Part shown: in pieces, positions 16,910 through 23,651 of the stretch
Layout of the letters: every line of letters starts with the position of its first letter
Numbering within the stretch: position 1 is the stretch's first letter
Source: Myceligenerans salitolerans
GTDB taxonomy: Bacteria; Actinomycetota; Actinomycetes; Actinomycetales; Cellulomonadaceae
Reading direction: 5' to 3'
NCBI RefSeq assembly: GCF_017349295.1
Contig: NZ_JAFMPK010000009.1
Span: forward strand, 149,070 to 213,069
DNA: 64,000 bases
Translations under genes and position numbers: made by a program
Notes under the pieces: model-generated
What the model was told of the DNA's origin: nothing
What the model saw: only the letters and a program-made list of their open reading frames with translations
Databases searched by the model: none

Positions 16910-17494
16910 GTGAGGATCGTCGCGGGAAGCCTGGGCGGACGCACGCTCGTCGTGCCACCGAAGGGCACCAGACCCACCAGCGATCGCGTGCGCGAGGCGA
17001 TCTTCTCCCGCCTCGACCACCTCGACGTGCTCGACGGCGCGCGCGTGCTCGACCTCTACGCCGGGTCCGGCGCGCTCGGCCTCGAGGCCGCCAGCCGCGG
17101 TGCCCGGCACGTGACCCTCGTGGACTCCGCGCGCGCAGCCGTGGCCGCGGCACGCAAGAACGTCGCCGACCTCGGCCTCGCGCCGCGTGTGCGGGTCGTG
17201 GCCGGCCCCGCGGAGCGGTACACTGGCGCGCTCGCGGACGCCCCGCACCCGTCCGGTGACCGCCTCGACCTGGTGTTCCTCGACCCGCCCTACGACCTGT
17301 CCGACGACGGTCTCGCCCGGGTGCTGCGTGATCTCGCCGCGCCGGGGGTGCTGGCCCCCGGCGCCGTCGTCGTCGTCGAACGGTCGGCCAGGAGCCCCGA
17401 ACCGGCCTGGCCGGACGGCCTGGCGCCGTTCGGCAGGAAGCCCTACGGCGAGACCGTGGTGCACTACGCGGAGCCCGCGGACCCGACGCCGTAG
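16910..17494 (+). CDS. rsmD: 16S rRNA (guanine(966)-N2)-methyltransferase
   Basis: RsmD methylates G966 of 16S rRNA using S-adenosylmethionine. This 194-residue protein begins with the family signature MRIVAGSLGGRTL and contains PTSDRVREAIFSRL, the SAM-binding VLDLYAGSGALGLEA (about 45-59) and the catalytic LVFLDPPYDL (NPPY-type, about residue 124). The GTG start has a TAAACT -10-like hexamer 7 nt upstream and no RBS. It is directly followed by coaD, a very conserved pair. Confidence 0.96.
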   Translation: MRIVAGSLGGRTLVVPPKGTRPTSDRVREAIFSRLDHLDVLDGARVLDLYAGSGALGLEAASRGARHVTLVDSARAAVAAARKNVADLGLAPRVRVVAGPAERYTGALADAPHPSGDRLDLVFLDPPYDLSDDGLARVLRDLAAPGVLAPGAVVVVERSARSPEPAWPDGLAPFGRKPYGETVVHYAEPADPTP

Positions 17495-17497
17495 GGT
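17492..17497 (+). promoter_or_regulatory. -10 hexamer TAGGGT, leaderless-type promoter for coaD
   Basis: TAGGGT overlaps the rsmD stop codon and ends 7 nt before the coaD ATG, with no Shine-Dalgarno. The promoter would be nested at the end of rsmD. Confidence 0.5.
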
Positions 17498-17504
17498 GAG
17501 CGCC

Positions 17505-18041
17505 ATGACCATCGCTGTGTGCCCGGGCTCCTTCGACCCGATCACCCTCGGCCACCTCGACGTGGTGCGCAGGGCACGGACGCTGTTCGACCGTGTGATC
17601 GTCGCCGTGGCCAGGAACCCCGGCAAGTCGGGACTCCTCGACCTGGACGCCCGCGCGGCCCTGGCCCGCACGGCCGTCGCCGCCGACCCGGTCACCGCGG
17701 ACGTCGAGGTGGGTGTGGCCGACGGCCTGCTCGTCGACTTCTGCCGGGAGGTGGGGGCGACCGCGGTCGTGAAGGGGCTGCGCGGAGGCGCGGACTTCGA
17801 CGCGGAGCTGCCGATGGCGTTGATGAACCGGCACCTGTCGGGCGTCGAGACCGTGTTCGTCGTCGCCGACCAGGCGTACGCGCACATCGCGTCGTCGCTG
17901 GTGAAGGACATCGCGCGGAACGGCGGCGAGATCGGCGACCTCGTGCCGCCCGGAGTCGCCGACGCCGTCCGCGCGGCCGTCGGCCGAGGCGTGTCGGATC
18001 ACACCCGGGCCGGGCGGACAGGAACCGGGCCGATGCCGTAA
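17505..18041 (+). CDS. coaD: Phosphopantetheine adenylyltransferase
   Basis: CoaD transfers AMP from ATP to 4'-phosphopantetheine, the penultimate step of coenzyme A synthesis. Nucleotidyltransferase motifs are present: PGSFDPITLGHLDVV (residues 7-21, T/HxGH type), VVKGLRGGADFDAEL and the late SSLVKDIA (ISSTxxR equivalent). The length is 178 residues with a slightly extended, disordered C-terminal tail (from about 160). The ATG at 17505 follows a leaderless-type TAGGGT. Confidence 0.97.
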   Translation: MTIAVCPGSFDPITLGHLDVVRRARTLFDRVIVAVARNPGKSGLLDLDARAALARTAVAADPVTADVEVGVADGLLVDFCREVGATAVVKGLRGGADFDAELPMALMNRHLSGVETVFVVADQAYAHIASSLVKDIARNGGEIGDLVPPGVADAVRAAVGRGVSDHTRAGRTGTGPMP

Positions 18042-18061
18042 GATTGCAGGCTGGTCCTGCA
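18039..18061 (+). promoter_or_regulatory. Promoter and 5' hairpin of the yceD-rpmF-rnc transcript
   Basis: TAAGAT (18039-18044) overlaps the coaD stop and is a good -10. CGGACA 18 bp upstream is a partial -35 match. Just downstream lies a hairpin, TGCAGG and CCTGCA around CTGGT (18045-18061), at the predicted 5' end of the mRNA. Confidence 0.5.
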
Positions 18062-18109
18062 TGGATCGCCATCCTGCAACCGATCCCGCATTCCATCCCG
18101 CATCCCATC

Positions 18110-18709
18110 GTGTCTCCGGAGCCTGTCATCACTCTCGACCCGCGCTCGCCGTTCGTGCTCGACACGCACGAGCTCTCCCGGCGTCCCGGCACCATGCGCA
18201 CGCACAGCGCCACGGTGCAGGTGCCGTCTGCCGTGGGTACCCCCGTGGTGGCCGTGCCCGAGGGCGCCGACCTGGAGCTGGATCTGCGGCTCGAGGCCGT
18301 CATGGAGGGTGTGCTGATCTCCGGCGCGGTCCGTGGCGAGGCGGTCGGCGAGTGCGTCCGCTGCCTCGACGAGGTCCGGATCGACGTCGACGCGCCGGTG
18401 CAGGAGCTCTTCGCCTATCCCGAGCGCGCCGAGGCGGGGGCCGCCGCCGGCGACGACGAGGTCGAGGACGAGGAGTCCGTCCTGGAGAACGACCTCGCCG
18501 ACATCGAGCCCGCATTGCGAGATTCGGTGGTCACTGCACTACCATTTCAACCGCTGTGTCGTCCGGACTGCCCGGGCCTGTGCTCCGAGTGCGGTGCACG
18601 CCTGGCCGACGACCCCGGCCACCATCATGATCAGGTCGACCCTCGCTGGTCGGCGCTGCAGAGCATGCTCGAATCCACGAGCGTGTCCGACGAGACGAAA
18701 GAGAGCTGA
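18110..18709 (+). CDS. YceD/DUF177 family protein
   Basis: This 199-residue DUF177 (YceD) protein belongs to a family linked to 23S rRNA accumulation and nearly always found just before rpmF. It has the conserved cysteine set: ECVRCLDEV near residue 80, then CRPDCPGLCSECG near the C-terminus, suggesting a metal-bound site. An acidic segment (about 100-125, EDEESVLENDLAD) precedes the second set. The GTG at 18110 is the most plausible start, although its RBS is weak; about 60 nt of leader separates it from the promoter. It is co-transcribed with rpmF and rnc. Confidence 0.88.
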   Translation: MSPEPVITLDPRSPFVLDTHELSRRPGTMRTHSATVQVPSAVGTPVVAVPEGADLELDLRLEAVMEGVLISGAVRGEAVGECVRCLDEVRIDVDAPVQELFAYPERAEAGAAAGDDEVEDEESVLENDLADIEPALRDSVVTALPFQPLCRPDCPGLCSECGARLADDPGHHHDQVDPRWSALQSMLESTSVSDETKES

Positions 18710-18711
18710 CC

Positions 18712-18906
18712 GTGGCTGTTCCGAAGCGCAAGATGTCGCGCAGCAACACCCGTGCGCGTCGTTCGCAGTGGAAGACCACCGCGGCGACCCTCACCACCTG
18801 CCCGTCGTGCCAGGCTGACAAGCTGCAGCACACCGCGTGCCCGACGTGCGGGGCGTACAAGGGCCGTACCTACCGCGACGCCCTGAAGACCGTCAACGCG
18901 GGTTGA
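18712..18906 (+). CDS. rpmF: 50S ribosomal protein L32
   Basis: This 64-residue L32 begins AVPKRKMSRSNTRARRSQWK, the family signature. It retains two CxxC pairs (CPSC and CPTC), so it is the zinc-binding form. The GTG start lies 2 bases after the yceD stop and the stop overlaps the rnc start (TGATG). The gene sits inside the yceD-rpmF-rnc-mutM operon. Confidence 0.97.
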   Translation: MAVPKRKMSRSNTRARRSQWKTTAATLTTCPSCQADKLQHTACPTCGAYKGRTYRDALKTVNAG

Positions 18907-19673
18907 TGGCCCGCCGCGGCGCTCCGACCCCCTCGGAGCCGGGCGAGCTGCTGGAGAAGCTCGGGGTCGTTCTCGACCCCGAGCTTCTCGTGCTCGCCCT
19001 GACGCATCGCTCGTTCGCCCATGAGGCGGGTGGCATCCCGACGAACGAGCGCCTGGAGTTCCTGGGCGACACGGTCCTCGGGCTCGTGGTGACCGAGGCG
19101 CTGTACCGGCGCCATCCGGACACCAGCGAGGGCGACCTCGCGCGGATGCGGGCCGCGACGGTGTCGCAGCGGTCCCTGGCGAAGATCGCGCGGACGCTCG
19201 GCCTGGGACGGTACGTGCTCCTCGGCAAGGGCGAGATCCGGACCCGCGGCTTCGACAAGGACTCGATCCTGTCGGACACGGTCGAGGCCCTGATCGGCGC
19301 CACCTACGTGTCGCACGGCCTGGAGGTGTCCCGGGAGCTGGTGCACCGCCTCGTCGACGCCCAGCTCGACGTCGCGGCGGGGCTGGGAGCGGGCCTGGAC
19401 TGGAAGACGTCGTTGCAGGAGGCGGCCGCCGAGCGGGGCCTCGGAGCCCCGGACTACGTGGCGACCTTCGAGGGGCCCGAGCATGCCCGGATCTTCCATT
19501 CCGAGGTCGTGATCGACGGCGTCGCCTACGGGCAGGGCTCCGGCTCCGCGAAGAAGCACGCCGAGCAGGAGGCCGCCGAGGAGGCGTACAAGGCGCTGAT
19601 CACCGCGTACCCCCTCGCGGCCGGCGCCGACGAGGGGTCCGCCGACACCGCGCGGCACGTGCCGAGTGCCTGA
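18906..19673 (+). CDS. rnc: Ribonuclease III
   Basis: RNase III cleaves double-stranded RNA in rRNA processing and mRNA turnover. The 255-residue protein has the catalytic signature [13 protein letters not shown] (about 46-58), the second acidic cluster in DTVEALIGA (about 122-130), and a C-terminal dsRNA-binding domain (about 160-232) with [15 protein letters not shown]. The ATG at 18906 overlaps the rpmF stop. A short, Ala/Asp-rich tail overlaps the mutM start by 8 bases. Length and motifs are normal. Confidence 0.97.
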   Translation: MARRGAPTPSEPGELLEKLGVVLDPELLVLALTHRSFAHEAGGIPTNERLEFLGDTVLGLVVTEALYRRHPDTSEGDLARMRAATVSQRSLAKIARTLGLGRYVLLGKGEIRTRGFDKDSILSDTVEALIGATYVSHGLEVSRELVHRLVDAQLDVAAGLGAGLDWKTSLQEAAAERGLGAPDYVATFEGPEHARIFHSEVVIDGVAYGQGSGSAKKHAEQEAAEEAYKALITAYPLAAGADEGSADTARHVPSA

Positions 19674-20604
19674 GCTGCCCGAGGTCGAGACCGTCCGGGA
19701 CGGTCTCGACCGGTTCGTCGTGGGCGCCGTCGTGCGGCGGGTAGAGGTGCTGCGGGACTACAGCGTCCGGCGGCACGAGGGCGGCGCGCCGGACTTCGCG
19801 GGCCGTCTCACGGGCCGGCGCCTCGCCGCCGCGGTCCGGCGCGGCAAGTTCCTCTGGTTGCCCCTCGTGGAGGAGGGCGGCGGGCCGGCGGCTCCTCCGG
19901 ACGAGGCGCTGCTCGCCCACCTGGGCATGTCCGGCCAGCTCCTGGTTCGCGGCGGCACGAGCGCGGACGAGTGGCAGCACCCACACCTGCGTGTCCGTCT
20001 GCACCTGGAGGGCGCACCCGGTGACCACGGCGCCCCCGCCCGTTACCTCGACTTCGTCGACCAGCGAACCTTCGGTCATCTGAGCGTGCAGGACCTGGTC
20101 CCCGACGCGGCGGGTCTTGCGGCAGGACACGGCAGCGACCTGCCCCTCCTGCCGGTGCCCGTCGAGCACATCGCGCGCGACCTGCTCGACCCGCACGCGG
20201 AGCGGGTGGCCGTGGCACGCGCGGTGCGCCGCCGCCGGACACAGATCAAGCGCGCGCTGCTGGACCAGACGGTCGTCTCCGGCGTCGGGAACATCTACGC
20301 GGACGAGGCGCTGTGGCGTGCCGAGGTCCACGGCCGCCGTCCCGTCGACCGGATGCGGCAGGGTGACGTGCTGCGCGTGCTGGACGCCGCCGCGGAGGTG
20401 ATGGGCGAGGCCCTGGTACGGGGCGGCACCTCGTTCGACGCGCTGTACGTGAACGTCAACGGCGAGTCGGGCTACTTCGCCAGAAACCTTGACGTCTACG
20501 GCCGTGCGGGGGAGCCCTGTCGCCGCTGCGGGACGGCGATCCGGCGGGAGCAGTTCATGAACCGATCGTCGTACTTTTGCCCCCGCTGCCAGCGTTTTCG
20601 CTGA
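19666..20604 (+). CDS. mutM: Formamidopyrimidine-DNA glycosylase (3' end replaced by island sequence)
   Basis: MutM/Fpg excises 8-oxoguanine and nicks the abasic site. This 312-residue protein has the catalytic PELPEVETV immediately after the start (Pro as residue 2 of the ORF), [23 protein letters not shown] and the C-terminal zinc finger (CRRCG and CPRCQ), so it looks functional. Its last ~45 codons differ in style from the rest: rare AGA and CTT codons appear right after GYFA (20479-20490) and the end is AT-richer. A second, host-like copy of the same 3' end lies 6.8 kb downstream at 27237-27381. The island probably supplied the present C-terminus on integration. Confidence 0.93.
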   Translation: MPELPEVETVRDGLDRFVVGAVVRRVEVLRDYSVRRHEGGAPDFAGRLTGRRLAAAVRRGKFLWLPLVEEGGGPAAPPDEALLAHLGMSGQLLVRGGTSADEWQHPHLRVRLHLEGAPGDHGAPARYLDFVDQRTFGHLSVQDLVPDAAGLAAGHGSDLPLLPVPVEHIARDLLDPHAERVAVARAVRRRRTQIKRALLDQTVVSGVGNIYADEALWRAEVHGRRPVDRMRQGDVLRVLDAAAEVMGEALVRGGTSFDALYVNVNGESGYFARNLDVYGRAGEPCRRCGTAIRREQFMNRSSYFCPRCQRFR

Positions 20605-20834
20605 TTTCGAGGGCTGTAGCCCGTGGTGGGACCCGCCCGGTTCTGCGCTGGCGGGTGGACACGGTTGGACGGCCATGGAACGTCAACGTTCATCGCTGGT
20701 AGGAAAGTAGTGCATCACGGAAGAACGGGACTGTCCGATCCCCGGTGCTGTAGGTGGCTCCTTGTACGATCACGAACGGGCATGACCACCATCACGGATG
20801 TGAGGCTCCCCCTGTGCCGGGGAAGGGTGTTCGG
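20605..20834. other. Island left-end non-coding segment with several palindromes
   Basis: No gene is seen. Three inverted repeats stand out: GGGCT-GT-AGCCC at 20611-20622, ACCCGCC/GGCGGGT at 20631-20637 and 20650-20656 (a terminator candidate for mutM), and GAACGT-CA-ACGTTC at 20678-20691. The cluster next to the integration point could include recombinase- or operator-type sites of the island. Confidence 0.4.
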
Positions 20835-21206
20835 TCAGGCTGCTTCGGATGGGGTGCCGGCGGCGGTGTCGAGGTCGATCTCGACTCGGCGGCCGGCGAG
20901 GGTGGCGGTGAGCTTGACGTCATCGGCACCTGCGGCGTGCAGATAGGCGACGAGCGTCTTGTACAGCAGGTTGTCGCGGCTCTCCATGCGAGAGACCGCA
21001 GCCTGCTTGACTCCGAGCCTGCGGGCGATCTCTTCCTGGGTAAGCACGGCCGCGCTGCGTACCGCAGCCAGGCTCATCCGGTAGGCGCGTTCCTCGGCCT
21101 CGGCCTCGGCGGTCACCTGGGTGACCAGGGCCTCGGTCTCGGGGTCCATGGGCCGGCTGATGCGCTCGTTGCGGGGGGTGAAACCGGGGGCGTCCTTGAT
21201 GCTCAT
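20835..21206 (-). CDS. XRE-family antitoxin (HigA-like)
   Basis: This 123-residue protein has a helix-turn-helix at about residues 53-75 (LTQEEIARRLGVKQAAVSRM), preceded by an acidic/Ala-rich helix. A C-terminal beta-rich tail (DDVKLTATLAGRRVEIDLD) is common in HigA/MqsA-type antitoxins. It directly follows the RelE/HigB-like toxin gene in the toxin-first order of higBA loci, with start and stop overlapping (ATGA), so it is translationally coupled. It should neutralise the toxin and repress the shared promoter at 21633-21650. Confidence 0.85.
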   Translation of the reverse strand: MSIKDAPGFTPRNERISRPMDPETEALVTQVTAEAEAEERAYRMSLAAVRSAAVLTQEEIARRLGVKQAAVSRMESRDNLLYKTLVAYLHAAGADDVKLTATLAGRRVEIDLDTAAGTPSEAA

Positions 21207-21625
21207 GAAGCGTCTCCTTCCTGGTCGTCCTGGGGTGGGTCGGAGCGGATGCGGCGTAGGTAGTTCTCGATGGCCTGGTCGGCGCGCGAGCCGACCGACG
21301 CGTAGAAGATGTCGCCCATCTGGGCCTTGTTGTTGGCGAAAAGCGCCACCACGGCGGTGTCGTCGTCGGCGAACCAGACGATGGTTCGGACCGCCAGGCC
21401 TTCTCGGTAGGGATGGGACAGGCGCCAGACGGGGTACTGCTTGGACTGGCGTACCTGTTTGAGCATCTTGGATTCCTGCGTGGGCGGGCCGTCCAGTTCC
21501 TGCAGGAGCGTCAGTTGGAACCGGACCAGTGCGTAGGTCTTCCTGGCCTCGTCGTCTCCGGCGTCCACGCGTTCCTCAAGGCGCGTGAACCATCGGTCGA
21601 AGTCGTCGGTCCAGTCGATCAGCAC
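21203..21625 (-). CDS. RelE/HigB-like toxin
   Basis: This 140-residue protein is predicted to be a RelE-superfamily mRNA interferase-type toxin. Conserved features are the KQVRQSKQYPVWRLSHPYREGLAVRTIVWF block with basic residues, then VVALFANNKAQMGDIFY. The family cleaves mRNA on the ribosome; activity here is inferred. The GTG at 21625 is favoured over the longer ORF start because it has a -10-like hexamer 7 nt upstream, overlapped by a palindrome. It is the first gene of the pair with the XRE antitoxin. Confidence 0.83.
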   Translation of the reverse strand: MLIDWTDDFDRWFTRLEERVDAGDDEARKTYALVRFQLTLLQELDGPPTQESKMLKQVRQSKQYPVWRLSHPYREGLAVRTIVWFADDDTAVVALFANNKAQMGDIFYASVGSRADQAIENYLRRIRSDPPQDDQEGDAS

Positions 21626-21632
21626 TCGTCCA

Positions 21633-21650
21633 CTATTACATGCGCGTAAT
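21633..21650 (-). promoter_or_regulatory. Promoter -10 and palindromic operator of the toxin-antitoxin pair
   Basis: TAATAG on the minus strand (21638-21633) ends 7 nt before the toxin GTG. It overlaps the imperfect palindrome ATTACATGCGCGTAAT (21635-21650, 5-bp perfect outer arms). Antitoxin binding here would autoregulate the operon, as in other higBA systems. Confidence 0.55.
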
Positions 21651-21794
21651 GTTCCGGGCAAGCGGCGGCGCCGGGCCGGGCACGAGCATTCTTACCCTGG
21701 TAGCAGGGCGCGACACGGCCTGTCGTGAGGCAAGGCAACTTCGTGAGCGTCGGCGGCGCCGAACTGACCGGCCCAGGGACTGGAGGCTCAGGGA

Positions 21795-21800
21795 TATAGG
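21795..21800 (+). promoter_or_regulatory. Possible -10 (TATAGG) for the DUF6119 gene
   Basis: In an AT-richer stretch, GATATAGG gives a -10-like TATAGG about 66 nt before the ATG at 21867. No convincing -35 is seen. Confidence 0.3.
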
Positions 21801-21866
21801 CAACTGGCGGGGTGATTCTGTCGGGATTTCGTTGCGTGAGACGGCTCTGCCCCGGAAGATCGAGAG

Positions 21867-23489
21867 ATGCCTCGCCAGGAGAAGAATGCCACTGCCAGGA
21901 CGCTGTACCGCCTGGTCGACGTCCAGAACCTGCGTTCGGTGATCCGTGAGCGGTACGTCGGTGAGGCGTTCACGATGTATGACATCGCCGTGGGCGGACG
22001 TGAAGCGCTGCTTGTGCTCGGTGCGATGGTCACCGAGCATGCCAAGTGGGCCCGCGACATCGAAGAGTTGACCGGACAACCTGCGGTGGTCGGCAACATG
22101 ACAGCAGCGGGTGCGTTGATCATCCGTCGCAGCGACCGAGGAGCGTGGGCTGTCACGTTCGGCATGGGCTTCCAACTGATCGACCAGGCACTCGTGGACT
22201 CGAGCTTCGGGCAACGGATCGCGATCCGGCTCGGTGACCCCACGAAGATCAGCTCGATCACGCGCAGCGCGATCGATGCCGGAGCCCGCGTCTCACGCGT
22301 GACGGTGCCTACTGGCGACGGCCTGAGCCGGTTCGGTTTCGAGTCCTTTGGCGAGATGGTGACTAGGCTCGTCGTGCGCGGTCGGGTCCCTGGCCTCACG
22401 CACGACGGCGACGTCACCGTTCGCGGCGCGGACGCCCTCAACATTCCCCTGGGAAGGACTGCTGCTGATCTGGTTGCGGATCTAGACTGCATCGAAGCGC
22501 TCCTCGCGACCGAACCGCCCGAAGGCATGCAGGTCCTCGAACAGCTCGTCCCGGTCCGGAAGCCAGCAACTCGGGTCAGTGCTTTGGATCATTTGCTGGC
22601 TGAGGCGCTGACCGCGGAGGATCGTGACCATCAGCTGGCGCTGTCCTGGCCGTTCGAGCACATTGGTGACAACGCGCCACCGACCCACTTCAAGTTGCTG
22701 AGCTCGGGAACCGGAAGGGGTGGCGCCAGCCTTCGAGAGGGTCTGCCGGATCTCGACGACCTCCTGGCACCGCTCGGGAGGACGTCTGCGCCGCTCGACC
22801 GCCTCAAGCAGATGCGGATTCAGCTCTTCGGCAGTGCGGAGGACGACGATCCGGTGAGCAGTGCGATCCCTGCTCGAAAGTGGCTCGCGTTCGAGACTCC
22901 GTTCGACGGGAAACGGTACTGTCTATTCGACGGACAGTGGTTTCAGATGGAGGACCAGTACGCCGACCAGCTCGTTGCGCTTACCGAGGAGATCTTCCGC
23001 AAGAAGTTCGAAACCGTCCTCCCCGCTTGGACCGCTGAGTTCGACGAAGAAGATGACTACAACAAGCATCTTGCCGCAGAGTTGGGCGGGATCTGCCTCG
23101 ACCGCAAGTTCGTCCACACCACGGCGCACAAGAGGGGATTCGAGGCCTGCGACGTACTACTGCGCGACGGGACGCTCGTCCACGTCAAGAAGACTCCGAA
23201 GTCGGCGCCGGCCAGCCACCTCTTCGCCCAAGCGCTGGTGTCGACCGAGTCGCTGGCGATGCACCCACAAGCAGTGCGCCAACTCCGCGAACTAGTCCAG
23301 GAACAGGGCGGAGACCCGACTTGGGTCAAGGACCGGCCCGAACGTGTCGTCATCGCGATGGCCCGCAAGAACCCGATCACCGCAGCTGGGCTATTTACCT
23401 TCTCACGGGTGACGCTGGTGCGCGCCGTGCACGGTATCGCGAGTCGCGGAATCGACGTCTACGTCGCACCGATTGCGCTCGAACGCTAG
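21867..23489 (+). CDS. DUF6119 / TIGR04141 family sporadically distributed protein
   Basis: This 540-residue protein matches my memory of the TIGR04141 (DUF6119) family. It shows the C-terminal core DVLLRDGTLVHVKKTPKSAPASHLFAQALVS (shown here in two parts: VHVKK at about residue 443 and SHLFAQALVS), the preceding FDEEDDYNKHLA, and an N-terminal beta-rich half (VGNMTAAGALIIRR, WAVTFGMGF). The family is patchily distributed and often lies near restriction or defence genes; its biochemical role is unknown to me. The HVKK with upstream acidic residues could be a degenerate nuclease-like core (speculative). The ATG at 21867 follows CGAGAG. Codon use is less GC3-biased than that of neighbouring core genes. 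Confidence 0.72.
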   Translation: MPRQEKNATARTLYRLVDVQNLRSVIRERYVGEAFTMYDIAVGGREALLVLGAMVTEHAKWARDIEELTGQPAVVGNMTAAGALIIRRSDRGAWAVTFGMGFQLIDQALVDSSFGQRIAIRLGDPTKISSITRSAIDAGARVSRVTVPTGDGLSRFGFESFGEMVTRLVVRGRVPGLTHDGDVTVRGADALNIPLGRTAADLVADLDCIEALLATEPPEGMQVLEQLVPVRKPATRVSALDHLLAEALTAEDRDHQLALSWPFEHIGDNAPPTHFKLLSSGTGRGGASLREGLPDLDDLLAPLGRTSAPLDRLKQMRIQLFGSAEDDDPVSSAIPARKWLAFETPFDGKRYCLFDGQWFQMEDQYADQLVALTEEIFRKKFETVLPAWTAEFDEEDDYNKHLAAELGGICLDRKFVHTTAHKRGFEACDVLLRDGTLVHVKKTPKSAPASHLFAQALVSTESLAMHPQAVRQLRELVQEQGGDPTWVKDRPERVVIAMARKNPITAAGLFTFSRVTLVRAVHGIASRGIDVYVAPIALER

Positions 23490-23651
23490 GCCCGACTGAC
23501 CCTCGCCTGTTCGGTACCCCCGGATGCCCGTGAGCGTCTGATCAAGCTGGCCACGACCGCAGCGTCACGGCACGTCCGAATCGTTCCAGACCTATTGCGA
23601 CTGACTGTGTGGTGAAACTGGGGTGCCGGCCCTATCCGGCATGCTGGTCCC
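23490..23651. other. Intergenic spacer in the island
   Basis: These 162 bases between the DUF6119 gene and the 811-residue gene show no gene. No clear RBS precedes 23652; TATCCG at about 23632 is a weak -10 candidate. Confidence 0.3.

Noticed and set aside
21640..21942. Plus-strand open frame of 100 codons before the DUF6119 gene
   Set aside because: Arg-rich shadow sequence without RBS, overlapping the toxin operator and the start of the DUF6119 gene.
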